Shown: positions 35,006 through 42,397 of the stretch, piece after piece
How positions within the stretch are numbered: position 1 is the first letter of the stretch
Layout of the letters: each line of letters starts with the position of its first letter
Source: Chlamydiota bacterium
Lineage (GTDB): Bacteria; Chlamydiota; Chlamydiia; Chlamydiales; Rhabdochlamydiaceae
Assembly (NCBI GenBank): GCA_013288005.1
Contig: JABDCS010000015.1
Span: forward strand, 1 to 42,397
Reading direction: 5' to 3'
DNA length: 42,397 bases
Notes under the pieces: generated by a model
Seen by the model: the letters and a program-made list of their open reading frames with translations, nothing else
Databases searched by the model: none
What the model was told of the DNA's origin: nothing
Position numbers and translations under genes: made by a program

Positions 35006-35866
35006 ATGATGAATCGTTATCATGCCTTAACACAAGAAGAAGAAGAGATCATTGTACGTAAACATACGGAACGTCCAGGCGTTGGGAAATTTAACGATTT
35101 TCAAGAAGTGGGTATTTTTGCCTGTCGAAGATGTGATCGGCCTCTTTATATGTCGAAAGATAAGTTTTCCTCTCGGTGTGGTTGGCCCAGCTTCGATGAA
35201 GAGCTCCCGAATGCCGTAGAAAGGATTTCCGATGCCGATGGGGTTCGTGTAGAAATTCTGTGTAACCGTTGCCACGCTCATTTAGGCCATGTTTTTGTTG
35301 GGGAACAATTCACGGCTAAAAACACACGGCATTGTGTGAATTCACTTTCACTCTCTTTCATCCCTGCTTTTACAGAAGAGGGGTACGAACGTGCGTTTTT
35401 TGCGGGTGGATGTTTTTGGGGAGTTGAGCATTTTTTCCAGCAGGAAAAAGGTGTTATACGAACATCTGTAGGTTATATGGGTGGCGATGTTGTCGACCCT
35501 ACTTATGAAGAGGTGTGTACGGGCAAAACAGGTCATGCGGAGGCTATGGAGGTGGTTTTTGATCCTGAAGTTGTCGATTACGAGACATTAGCTAAACTTT
35601 TTTTGGAGATTCATGATCCTACACAAAAAATGCGTCAGGGGCCCGATATTGGGGCGCAATATCGTTCGGAGATTTTTTTTCTCACAGAAAAGCAGCGTAG
35701 AATGGCTAACAAGCTTCTCGATTCTCTAAAAAACAAATCTATTCCTGCTGTTACAGAGGTGACACCGGCTGGACCTTTCTATTCTGCAGAGGAATACCAT
35801 CAAAAATATTACGAGAAAACGGGTAAGGAGCCCTATTGTCACCAAAGAGTGAAGAGATTTAACTAA
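35006..35866 (+). CDS. Bifunctional methionine sulfoxide reductase MsrB-MsrA
   Basis: The 286-residue fusion has MsrB first and MsrA second. MsrB (about 8-120) has the four zinc Cys (C40, C43, C86, C89), the recycling Cys58 in RCGWPSF and the catalytic Cys110 in [11 protein letters not shown], reducing methionine-R-sulfoxide. MsrA (about 128-280) has the catalytic Cys136 in GGCFWGVE and reduces the S form. Its recycling Cys appears near the end (EPYCHQR). There is no signal peptide, so the enzyme is cytosolic and probably repairs oxidised proteins after host oxidative attack. The start is ATG 35006 or 35009. The next gene is convergent 16 bp downstream. Confidence 0.93.
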   Translation: MMNRYHALTQEEEEIIVRKHTERPGVGKFNDFQEVGIFACRRCDRPLYMSKDKFSSRCGWPSFDEELPNAVERISDADGVRVEILCNRCHAHLGHVFVGEQFTAKNTRHCVNSLSLSFIPAFTEEGYERAFFAGGCFWGVEHFFQQEKGVIRTSVGYMGGDVVDPTYEEVCTGKTGHAEAMEVVFDPEVVDYETLAKLFLEIHDPTQKMRQGPDIGAQYRSEIFFLTEKQRRMANKLLDSLKNKSIPAVTEVTPAGPFYSAEEYHQKYYEKTGKEPYCHQRVKRFN

Positions 35867-35882
35867 CAGATTCAGGGAAAAC

Positions 35883-36875
35883 TCAACGCAAAGACAAATT
35901 AAGAGCGCGTAAGAGAGCTAAAATGGTTGAGGGTCGCAAGCGCTTTTTGGGGAAAAGCAAGTAGGAAGATCGTAGTTCTGGCTGGAACTTATCCCAGAAA
36001 ATTTCATGCCCATCTAGATGGCAAAGCTTTCTAATACTCTTAAAGGTCCATTTAGCTAGTAGGGTGATGAATTGTCCTAGACCTACAATCCGTCCCAAGT
36101 CCTTAGAGGGAACGGGTCCAATTAGAACTAAGCGGCATTGCTCTTTCTCTAGTGTTTGTAAGGCGAATACCGCTAAGTGCTCGGATACACCTGAAGGGGC
36201 TTCTTGAATGTACATGACGTTATTGAGTAACCAACCCTCTTGTGACTGAAGTTTATTTAAGAGTACAAAACCCAAAATCCCTTTTTCACTTTTGGCATAA
36301 AACCACCGTTTCCCTTCCCGATCGGCAAATAAAGTGGGTTCAGCCAGATAAATCTGTATGCCTTTTCTCGCTTCAGTCCATGCTCGAGCAACATCTTCAA
36401 TACCTTGCTCTATTTGCGGATCATATCCCGTATATTCGTGGATTTCGACACCTTTATTCGAAGATTGTCGCACTTTTTTTCTGAGCAAAGGTGTTTTAGG
36501 ATTTAGATAATTAGTAGGATCCAGAACAAATTTTCTCCCAAATTCGATCAAAGAAAAAGAAAGGTGTTCGGCCGCAGAATTTGCAAATTCTTCCGAAACG
36601 ATAATATACATCACTCCAATCTTTTGCTTCTTACAATAGGCTTCAAATTCTCGAGCCAGTGCGATTTTGTTTTCGGGCGCACAAACAGGATCTCCATAGA
36701 CAACGGCATTTCCTAATTTGATCCGATACCCCACTAGGCCTTCAATATGATCAACAGCAAAAATTTGTGTTGTTTTATCTAAAATGCCATCTGTATTCAC
36801 TTCTGCCCATTTACGGACAAATTCGACTAATCGTGATCTATCTAATGAGGCTTTCTTGGTAACGTGTTGGTCCAT
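35883..36875 (-). CDS. DUF2156 (lysyl-phosphatidylglycerol synthase C-terminal-like) protein
   Basis: This 330-residue soluble protein resembles the C-terminal catalytic domain of MprF-type aminoacyl-phosphatidylglycerol synthases (DUF2156), a double GNAT-like fold. Matching features are the N-terminal GLVGYRIKLGNAVVYGDPVC strand-turn, the LLRKKVRQSSNKGVEIHEY stretch, ARAWTEAR, and ending strands EIFWDKFQPELRSSYLLFP. The membrane flippase part of MprF is absent. It may transfer an amino acid from aminoacyl-tRNA to a lipid or another acceptor, but the substrate is unknown. No clear ribosome-binding site precedes ATG 36875. It is convergent with MsrBA and divergent from the DUF192 gene. Confidence 0.75.
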   Translation of the reverse strand: MDQHVTKKASLDRSRLVEFVRKWAEVNTDGILDKTTQIFAVDHIEGLVGYRIKLGNAVVYGDPVCAPENKIALAREFEAYCKKQKIGVMYIIVSEEFANSAAEHLSFSLIEFGRKFVLDPTNYLNPKTPLLRKKVRQSSNKGVEIHEYTGYDPQIEQGIEDVARAWTEARKGIQIYLAEPTLFADREGKRWFYAKSEKGILGFVLLNKLQSQEGWLLNNVMYIQEAPSGVSEHLAVFALQTLEKEQCRLVLIGPVPSKDLGRIVGLGQFITLLAKWTFKSIRKLCHLDGHEIFWDKFQPELRSSYLLFPKKRLRPSTILALLRALNLSLR

Positions 36876-37017
36876 AAAGGGCTATTTTTTTGACATAAAC
36901 ATCCCCCTTATCAAATAGCGATCAATCAAGTCAAATACGTTTTATCTAAGTGTGCAAATGCTTGAAGAAATCTTGCCAACATAGGAAAGTGGCTTATGAA
37001 AAAATAGGTTAAGTCCC

Positions 37018-37587
37018 ATGATGTTACGATTGGTCGTTTTTCTTAGTTTGCTGAATACGATTTCGCTTTTTGGCGATCCTTCTTCCCTGTTTTTTATCAA
37101 ACATGCTCGAACAGAAGACCAGAAACGTTGGGGATTGATGAGGTGCTCCGCTCTACCGGATAATGAAGGAATGCTTTTTCACTATTCATCACCCAAACAC
37201 GTGCGGATATGGTCCTTTAATTGTTTGATCGATCTTTCCGTAGCTTTTCTAGATGAACAAAAGAGAATATGCGAAATACAGAATCTACGTGCATTCCCGG
37301 AACGCATGGATCCTAAGAGACCTGTCTTATCCACTCGCGATTTTGCGCTTTATCCAGCCCAAGATCCAATTGTTATTTTTTTTCAAAAGGGCAGCATCTC
37401 CTCATCAGTTCCAGTTTGCTATGCATTAGAGATGAATAGGGGCTGGTTTGAGAAAAATCGCGTCGAGGTTGGAGATGTTCTTGAATGGAATTCTAAAGAT
37501 AATACAGCATTTTTTGAGCGTCGCGATTCTTCTCCTATCTTGCAAAACGAGATTAGGACGCCATCAGGAGTTAATGCAGAAAAGTAA
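37018..37587 (+). CDS. Secreted DUF192 protein
   Basis: The 189-residue protein has a signal peptide (MLRLVVFLSLLNTISLFG) and one DUF192 domain. Conserved family elements are visible: RWGLMRCSALPDNEGMLFHY, the WSFNCLIDLSVAFLDEQ strand in place of the usual FWMxNTxxPLDxxFLD, YALEMNRGWFEKN and VEVGDVLEW. DUF192 domains are small barrels of unknown function, usually periplasmic. Both neighbours are on the other strand, so it is monocistronic. A bidirectional hairpin (37595-37635) separates it from the convergent Ppx/GppA-like gene. Confidence 0.78.
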   Translation: MMLRLVVFLSLLNTISLFGDPSSLFFIKHARTEDQKRWGLMRCSALPDNEGMLFHYSSPKHVRIWSFNCLIDLSVAFLDEQKRICEIQNLRAFPERMDPKRPVLSTRDFALYPAQDPIVIFFQKGSISSSVPVCYALEMNRGWFEKNRVEVGDVLEWNSKDNTAFFERRDSSPILQNEIRTPSGVNAEK

Positions 37588-37594
37588 ATAGATG

Positions 37595-37635
37595 ATCCCT
37601 CTCCACCTAAATAGAATATTAGATGAAAGAGGGAT
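37595..37635. terminator. Bidirectional terminator hairpin
   Basis: ATCCCTCT (37595-37602) pairs with AGAGGGAT (37628-37635). The inside can extend the stem through CACCTAAATA against TATTAGATG with a small loop. It lies between two convergent genes and could stop transcription from both. Confidence 0.6.
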
Positions 37636-37649
37636 AGGATTAGAAACGG

Positions 37650-38702
37650 TTAACGACTTGCTGTGGCTAATTGTCCCCAGTATTTGCCATCAACCAAGAG
37701 GCCTTCGCAGCTCCCATTAGCATAATGAGAAGTCAGTTGGTCAAGGCCAATCGAATCCATGATTGTATAGAGCAAAACCATCCCTAAGACGGCAGTATCT
37801 GGCTTAGCGAACTGTTTGAGTTCTTGAGCAGGTTTGCCAGCATAATGGGTGACAGCTTGCCAGAGTTCTTGCTTAGTGAAAGTTTTTTTACCGACACCAG
37901 TAGCTCCCATAGCAAAAATGAAGTTCTCATTTCCGATCCCTACAACTTTAGTTGTTGGATCTTTGATTTTTTGAAGAAACGGAGCAGGAACTGTGGGCAT
38001 TTTCTCACGCATTTTTTTCACAAGAAGTTCAGCTTCTTGTAAAGTAACTGTAGCAGGGGCGGTTTGTAGGTCGAGTTTTTGCCCGCGAATTTCCATCAGG
38101 GCTTCTAAGCTGGGGATATAGCCCAGTTGTCCTTCAATAACGTCTAGTTGTCCATCGATCAGAGAAGTAACTTGGAAACTCCCAGAGCCTGAGTCTACGG
38201 CAATTAATTTTTCCTGAGGTATTTTGCTTACAGCAGTAGCTGTCTCAAACCCAAGCCGTCCCTCTTCGTTCTGGGAAATAATTGAGATATCAATCCCTAA
38301 GTCCTGATTAATTTTCTTAAACATATCCGGGGCATTTGTGGCTTGTCGCGACGCAGCTGTGGCAATTCCTTTCCATTCGGTAGGATGGAATACGCGTAGC
38401 TCTTTCTGCAAATCATTTAACTTGTCTAAGGCCACCTTTTGAATTTTTTCACTTAGCGCAGATTTGCCACCAACTTGGATGTCACGTTTAAAGGCAACAG
38501 GGTGTTCTTTAGAATAGAGAATCCGGTGAATTTTTCCATTGAGAGGATCCACTTTAGCAACCGTCAGTTTGATGCTTCCAGAGCCAACATCAATAGCGGC
38601 TCGGGTGATAGTTTTAGGCGTAAAGTGCCAAGCAATACAAACAAAAGCAGTTACCCCTAAAAAAATAGCAATAAAAGTTTTTTTAGAAAGAATAGAATTC
38701 AT
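37650..38702 (-). CDS. Membrane-anchored Ppx/GppA-like phosphatase
   Basis: The 350-residue protein begins with one membrane helix (about 9-26, TFIAIFLGVTAFVCIAWHF), which ordinary Ppx/GppA enzymes lack. The rest has the ASKHA phosphatase motifs: phosphate loop 1 AIDVGSGSIKLTVA (about 36-49), ATAASRQATNA (about 115), the Glu pair in SQNEEGRLGF (146-147) and phosphate loop 2 AVDSGSGSFQVTS (about 168-180). Cytosolic Ppx hydrolyses polyphosphate and GppA hydrolyses pppGpp. Here the catalytic domain would face the periplasm or stay membrane-bound, so the substrate is open. The family's C-terminal HD domain is absent, and the length fits the catalytic core only. Confidence 0.8.
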   Translation of the reverse strand: MNSILSKKTFIAIFLGVTAFVCIAWHFTPKTITRAAIDVGSGSIKLTVAKVDPLNGKIHRILYSKEHPVAFKRDIQVGGKSALSEKIQKVALDKLNDLQKELRVFHPTEWKGIATAASRQATNAPDMFKKINQDLGIDISIISQNEEGRLGFETATAVSKIPQEKLIAVDSGSGSFQVTSLIDGQLDVIEGQLGYIPSLEALMEIRGQKLDLQTAPATVTLQEAELLVKKMREKMPTVPAPFLQKIKDPTTKVVGIGNENFIFAMGATGVGKKTFTKQELWQAVTHYAGKPAQELKQFAKPDTAVLGMVLLYTIMDSIGLDQLTSHYANGSCEGLLVDGKYWGQLATASR

Positions 38703-38925
38703 AAACCACCAAAATTATTTTTGGCGCTTATTATAATATCCTTAATAAAAGATGGTCAATGTCAACAAATTGTTACTAAAAAGTAAAATTTTTGTTAATT
38801 AATAATAGAATTTTTTATTTTACGATATTTCAAGGGGTTCAACGAGCACGCTTGTTCAAGAAGCTTAACTATATTTTTATTCTTCACCTCTCTATTATCT
38901 TTTGATTTTTTTGAAAGGTTTGCGC

Positions 38926-39837
38926 ATGTCTATTAAAAGTATAGAAGGGTCTAGATCTCCTATTCCCGTAATTAGTAGTGCCGATAGTTCTTCGTCAAGT
39001 TCCTCGTCTAAGTCCTATGTGAGGGAAATAGATGAACATGTTCAGAGAATAGTCATGTCTGAGCCAGCGTATGTCCTTTTTACTAACGAACTGGATCAAG
39101 CAAAAACGCAAAGAGCATTTCAACTTCTTCCACCGCATGGGAATGCTATTTTAGGTGCTGGGTTATTCATGCCTCTAAATGTGGCAGCTTGGCAACCGGG
39201 AATTAAATATATACATGCGTTTGATGTAGACCCTAGATTCGAATCTACATGGCAACTCATTCAAAATCTTCTCCTAGACAGCGATTGTGATTATACGAGT
39301 ATAAAAAGATTTTTTTTCAAAGCATGTCCAGATCCTGAAGTTTCTGCAAGATTCAAAAAAGAATTAGATGATGGCACAAGCTGGCTATGCTCTCCCACAT
39401 ATTTTGAGCGTGTACGTGAAGTTTTTCTTAGTAAACACTTCACGTTTACGCAGCTTGATATAGGAAACACAGCACAATTTGGAGAATTTTTGAAGTCTAG
39501 AGAAGGAACCCCACGAGTTATTTATATTTCGAATATCACTGAAACAGGTACAGGAGCTATTTTTTTAGAGAAGTTTCCTCAAAGATATAAGGAATATCAT
39601 GAATCCCTATTGAATATACCTGTGGATTTACCGGTAATTGATGCCGAAAGCGAAGATAATGAAGATTGTGCTCAACAAAGGCTGCATACTGATGTCCGTG
39701 GTTATCTTCTACCTAAAACCAGTTTAGGAATGTGGGACTATAAAAGAGCTTTAGAAGAGGATAACTACGAAAAAGTGCGTTTTTATCTCATGAATGGGTT
39801 GATTCCCACCTCTGAAAAAGGATCCACAGACCTATGA
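38926..39837 (+). CDS. Ser-rich, Rossmann-like protein, front part of a split ankyrin protein
   Basis: This 303-residue product starts at ATG 38926 with GAAAGG 7 nt upstream. A Ser run (SADSSSSSSSSKSYV) near the N-terminus resembles the poly-Ser tails of the array proteins. The middle contains AILGAGLFMPL and HAFDVDPRFES, which look like the glycine-rich loop and the acidic residue after strand 2 of a SAM-dependent methyltransferase fold. That assignment is weak. The last residues (YEKVRFYLMNGLIPTSEKGSTDL) form the beginning of an ankyrin repeat that continues in the next frame (MITAATGK). A one-base deletion, or programmed frameshifting, at the overlapping ATGA splits a single protein. Confidence 0.6.
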   Translation: MSIKSIEGSRSPIPVISSADSSSSSSSSKSYVREIDEHVQRIVMSEPAYVLFTNELDQAKTQRAFQLLPPHGNAILGAGLFMPLNVAAWQPGIKYIHAFDVDPRFESTWQLIQNLLLDSDCDYTSIKRFFFKACPDPEVSARFKKELDDGTSWLCSPTYFERVREVFLSKHFTFTQLDIGNTAQFGEFLKSREGTPRVIYISNITETGTGAIFLEKFPQRYKEYHESLLNIPVDLPVIDAESEDNEDCAQQRLHTDVRGYLLPKTSLGMWDYKRALEEDNYEKVRFYLMNGLIPTSEKGSTDL

Positions 39838-40280
39838 TCACAGCAGCTACTGGCAAACCTCATGCTCTGCAAGCACTTTTGGAGTTAGGGCCTGCTCTAG
39901 GAGTTAATTGGGACGATAAAACTTTTCAAGGCGAAGTGGCCCTTCATTTTGCAGCATGTTTTAATCAAACGGAGATTATAAGCTTATTAGTTGACCATAA
40001 AGCTGATCTTAGTTCCCGAGATATTCGCCAGATGACTCCCTTACATCATGCTGTGGCTAGGGGTGTAGAAAATGCAGTTGAAAAACTGGTCTCACTAGGT
40101 GCTGATCGTTCAGCAAAAGATTGTGAAGGGAAGATGCCAATCGATTTTATGCATAAATCTATATTTCCTATTTATAAACTTAGGGGGAGTGATGTTTTTA
40201 AACGTATAGAACTGTTATTAACGCAACCCAGTTCTAGTAAAGCCAAAGAGTCCCTTGCAGTAGTTCGAGCTCCTACTTAA
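39834..40280 (+). CDS. Ankyrin-repeat protein, rear part of the split gene
   Basis: The 148-residue product overlaps the previous gene by ATGA (39834-39837), and AAAAGGA lies 11 nt upstream, so coupled translation is possible. Ankyrin repeats are clear: TFQGEVALHFAACFNQTEII, SLLVDHKADLSSRD, RQMTPLHHAVARGVENAV, EKLVSLGADRSAKDCEG. The first repeat is completed by the end of the upstream gene, giving the consensus order GSTDL then MITAATG and ALQALLELG. The ankyrin part is a protein-binding module, common among effectors of intracellular bacteria. The tail is short and Ser/Lys-rich. The 156 bp that follow show no gene. Confidence 0.7.
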   Translation: MITAATGKPHALQALLELGPALGVNWDDKTFQGEVALHFAACFNQTEIISLLVDHKADLSSRDIRQMTPLHHAVARGVENAVEKLVSLGADRSAKDCEGKMPIDFMHKSIFPIYKLRGSDVFKRIELLLTQPSSSKAKESLAVVRAPT

Positions 40281-40436
40281 CCTGTACGGCAAAACATCTA
40301 TCTAAAACTTCGTGATGGTTATAAGTGTTGCAGTTTAGACCAGTGCCCGAAGAGTTGAGATAGAATTCATTCCAGCAAGTATACGCGTACGTCTTTATGA
40401 ATAAGGATAAATTAGGGAAAAAATTTAGGCCTTTCT

Positions 40437-41266
40437 ATGTTGCAGTCGTTGAGGTGAACTCCTTCAGGAGCAAGATTACAATGGATGCGGAGTTCTTCTG
40501 GAGAAGATCTCCATTGGCTTTTTATCCCAGGAGGGCCTGGATTAGGTTCTGAGTCATTAATAGCTCTAGTAGATATTCTCGAATTACCCGGCCATATATG
40601 GTTAGTGGATTTACCCGGAGATGGTTCCAATGTAACGGCCAATAATAATGCATCTTTTAGCCATTGGGGTGCAGCCCTTCTAGAAGTTGTCTCTGAATTT
40701 GAAAAGGTGATTTTGGTCGCCCCTTCCACAGGTGGCATGTATGCACTTTCCTTACCCCAGCTTGAGACATATTTAAAAGGTCTTATTTTGTTGGATTCTG
40801 CTCCGTATGCAAAATGGCAAATCGTATTTCATGAAAATATGCAAAGATTGCCTCAAAAAAAAAGCTTAGTATTTTGCAGGAGCTACATACAAAAAGCCCT
40901 TCTAATGAGACCTTGAAAGCACTCACAATCGCCTCAGCGTCTTATCTTTTCACCAAGAAAGGGGAGTCGAAGGGAATTCAGATGTTACAGTCCTTCCCTT
41001 ACAATTATGAAGCATGTCAATGGTCGGAAGAACATTTTGATGCAACCTATAGCGCAAAATGGGTCCCTGATCATCTTCCTACACTGATCCTAGCAGGGGA
41101 CGAAGACATGATCTCCCCTGTAAAGTTATTTGCAGAAGAAAGAGCCTTTCAAAGAAGTAATATTCTTTATCAAGGTATCTCACGAGCTGGCCATTTCCCC
41201 TGGATTGAAAATCCTGATGAGGTGGCCATGGCATTTACAAGATTTTTCCGTAAATTGAATGAATAA
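40437..41266 (+). pseudogene. Alpha/beta hydrolase broken by a stop and an A9 tract
   Basis: One alpha/beta hydrolase can be read across lesions. From ATG 40437 the frame gives MLQSLR, then TGA (40455-40457), then TPSGARLQWMRSSSGEDLHW and the oxyanion turn FIPGGPGLG. The nucleophile region is VAPSTGGMYAL. After NMQRLPQ an A9 run (40855-40863) puts the rest out of frame. Ten A would give KKKLSILQELHTKSPSN and join the second part, which holds the acid (LAGDED) and the His (RAGHFPWIENP). Either piece alone lacks the full catalytic triad. Slippage on A9 could rescue the frame, but the upstream TGA argues for decay unless translation starts at ATG 40485. Confidence 0.75.
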
Positions 41267-41279
41267 ATTATAAAAATAG

Positions 41280-41660
41280 CTATTTTTTGTTTCTAGATTC
41301 TTCCATTCTTTCTTTTTCTAATTTAGAAATCGATTCGTCGTCCAATTGAGTTTCAATAAACTCTATAGGAATACCATCTTCATCAATAATAGCCACCCGA
41401 TAGCCTTCTAGAGGGTAATAGGGGCCAAGAATGACTTTTTTCCCCTCTATTTCTTTATCGAGATTATCTACGGTAAAGGCTATGTGGGGAACTTTTGTTA
41501 GGAGTTCTGGCAATCCATGTCCTTCTTCATAGCGATGCCACATAATATGGTATTTGTTGGCATCGTAGGGAGTGGTATAAAATTTATACCCAGCGACCTC
41601 CACATAGGCTTCGTTTTCTTTTTTTTCCGTTGTGGGAATGCCGCAGTGATTGTATTCCAT
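41280..41660 (-). CDS. VOC-family protein
   Basis: The 126-residue protein fits the vicinal oxygen chelate fold. It begins YNHCGIPT (candidate ligand His5), has a second beta-alpha-beta unit starting VPHIAFTVDNLDKEI, and ends its fold with GYRVAIIDEDGIPIEFIET, which carries the usual Glu ligand. The charged C-terminus (KLEKERMEESRNKK) lies outside the fold. The reaction is unknown, since VOC proteins include glyoxalases, dioxygenases and resistance proteins. It follows the PhnX gene by 23 bp on the same strand, so an operon is likely and a role in the same phosphonate step is possible. A 16-bp palindrome (41272-41287) overlaps its stop. Confidence 0.75.
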   Translation of the reverse strand: MEYNHCGIPTTEKKENEAYVEVAGYKFYTTPYDANKYHIMWHRYEEGHGLPELLTKVPHIAFTVDNLDKEIEGKKVILGPYYPLEGYRVAIIDEDGIPIEFIETQLDDESISKLEKERMEESRNKK

Positions 41661-41683
41661 AGTAAATTCCGTTAAATCTCAAA

Positions 41684-42397
41684 TTAATTTAAAAAATCTA
41701 GAGCTATTTCGCGTGGTTTTTCACCTTTTTCTAATCGCTCATTGATCAGTTCAATAATGAAAGGCAGAGAATTGATATTTGGAGCAACATAATCCGCACC
41801 TGCTCGATAAAGACTTTCTTCTGCAATAGTAAGTTTTTGCTGAAGCTCATCTCCTCCCGTGTCAATTAATTCTGCCCAGTTTTTTCCAATATAATTACTT
41901 GTTGCCGTTAAACCTAGTGTCCATGTGCCTGACGAAGAGACAGCTTTCATGGCTTTGCCTTCTTGCATATCCGTTGATGTATCTCCTACCTTTAAGACTT
42001 CTTCAGGATCGATTATTCCTGCTTGTTCCATATTGTCTTGGATCATAAACCAGAAGGGGCGGCCTTTAGGAACTTGAGAAGCACTGATATGGACATCAGG
42101 ATAATACCCTTGTTCTTGTGCTTTTTTTAAAAGGAATTCATTCATCTCTTCGTTGTAGCCGGTTGTTGAGCCTATTATCACATCCAATTTTTCGCGAGCC
42201 GTGTTGACCGACTCTTTAGTTCCGGGAATTAAATCTATGTAATCTCCTAGACAGGCCATTTGTACAGGGATAAAGTCTTTGTACATTTGGTCCAAATCCT
42301 CTTCCGTCCACGAATGACCCTTTACTCGAGTAAATTCAGCGCCCACGCGTTTCATATTTAAAATCGCGCGAATGTGGTCCTTTTTGAAGAGACCCAT
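41684..42397 (-). CDS. phnX: Phosphonoacetaldehyde hydrolase-like HAD protein (5' end outside window)
   Basis: The visible 237 residues align with PhnX from about residue 50 on. MGLFKKDHIRAIL is the segment that follows the N-terminal cap start in PhnX, and its Lys (fifth residue) would be the Schiff-base lysine. The Met at the window edge is therefore internal, and the nucleophilic Asp motif lies beyond 42397. Further HAD motifs are IIGSTTGYNEEM (motif II) and KVGDTSTDMQEG (motif IV), with the PhnX-specific GRPFWFMIQDNM stretch between. The enzyme splits phosphonoacetaldehyde into acetaldehyde and phosphate. No aminotransferase (phnW) is in view; it might lie upstream of the window edge. Confidence 0.85.
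   Translation of the reverse strand: MGLFKKDHIRAILNMKRVGAEFTRVKGHSWTEEDLDQMYKDFIPVQMACLGDYIDLIPGTKESVNTAREKLDVIIGSTTGYNEEMNEFLLKKAQEQGYYPDVHISASQVPKGRPFWFMIQDNMEQAGIIDPEEVLKVGDTSTDMQEGKAMKAVSSSGTWTLGLTATSNYIGKNWAELIDTGGDELQQKLTIAEESLYRAGADYVAPNINSLPFIIELINERLEKGEKPREIALDFLN

Noticed and set aside
36881..36918. TTGACA at 36890 as promoter of the DUF192 gene
   Set aside because: No acceptable -10 element lies 16-18 bp downstream.

Overview
The window looks like a chromosomal segment of a Chlamydiota bacterium, most likely an amoeba-associated lineage (Parachlamydia/Waddlia/Criblamydia-like) rather than Chlamydia itself. The main clues are a class Ic-type ribonucleotide reductase with Phe at the radical site, a large NrdA with three ATP-cone regions, a chlamydial-length HtrA, PIN-PhoH, and a big family of eukaryote-like effector candidates. 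I saw no tRNA, rRNA, CRISPR array, insertion sequence or replication origin.

Bases 1-12456 hold eight tandem, same-strand paralogues, the first cut by the window edge. Each has a Ser/Thr/Pro-rich or coiled N-terminus, an F-box-like helix pair, an irregular leucine-rich middle, a conserved C-terminal module ending in RWKRIEEF or KRVEGF, and often a poly-Ser tail. They form two subfamilies: genes 1-4 and genes 5-8. The likely role, by inference only, is host-targeted adaptors of SCF-type ubiquitin ligases. This array is the most unusual system in the window.

Bases 12491-29550 are on the minus strand except pssA. They hold a decayed Nudix gene, a DMT transporter with a TPR lipoprotein, htrA, an M16C metalloprotease, nrdA-nrdB behind a tandem NrdR-box operator, pssA (+), comM with a DUF455 ferritin-like gene, a secreted SH3b protein and a protein with a SWIM-type Cys/His motif.

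Bases 29771-35866 are mostly on the plus strand. They hold PIN-PhoH, a two-repeat unknown protein whose leader can form competing long-range helices, two tiny membrane proteins (DUF3096-like and DUF3309-like), a MIP channel lacking the usual selectivity-filter Arg, a secreted M20 peptidase and an MsrB-MsrA fusion.

Bases 35883-42397 hold a DUF2156 protein, a secreted DUF192 protein, a membrane-anchored Ppx/GppA-like protein, a Rossmann-like/ankyrin protein split by a one-base frame change, an alpha/beta hydrolase broken by a stop and an A9 tract, and a VOC protein next to a PhnX-type phosphonoacetaldehyde hydrolase cut by the window end. Housekeeping genes are intact. Lesions lie in accessory genes (Nudix, hydrolase, ankyrin protein, tail of array gene 4), which suggests ongoing turnover of niche-specific functions.
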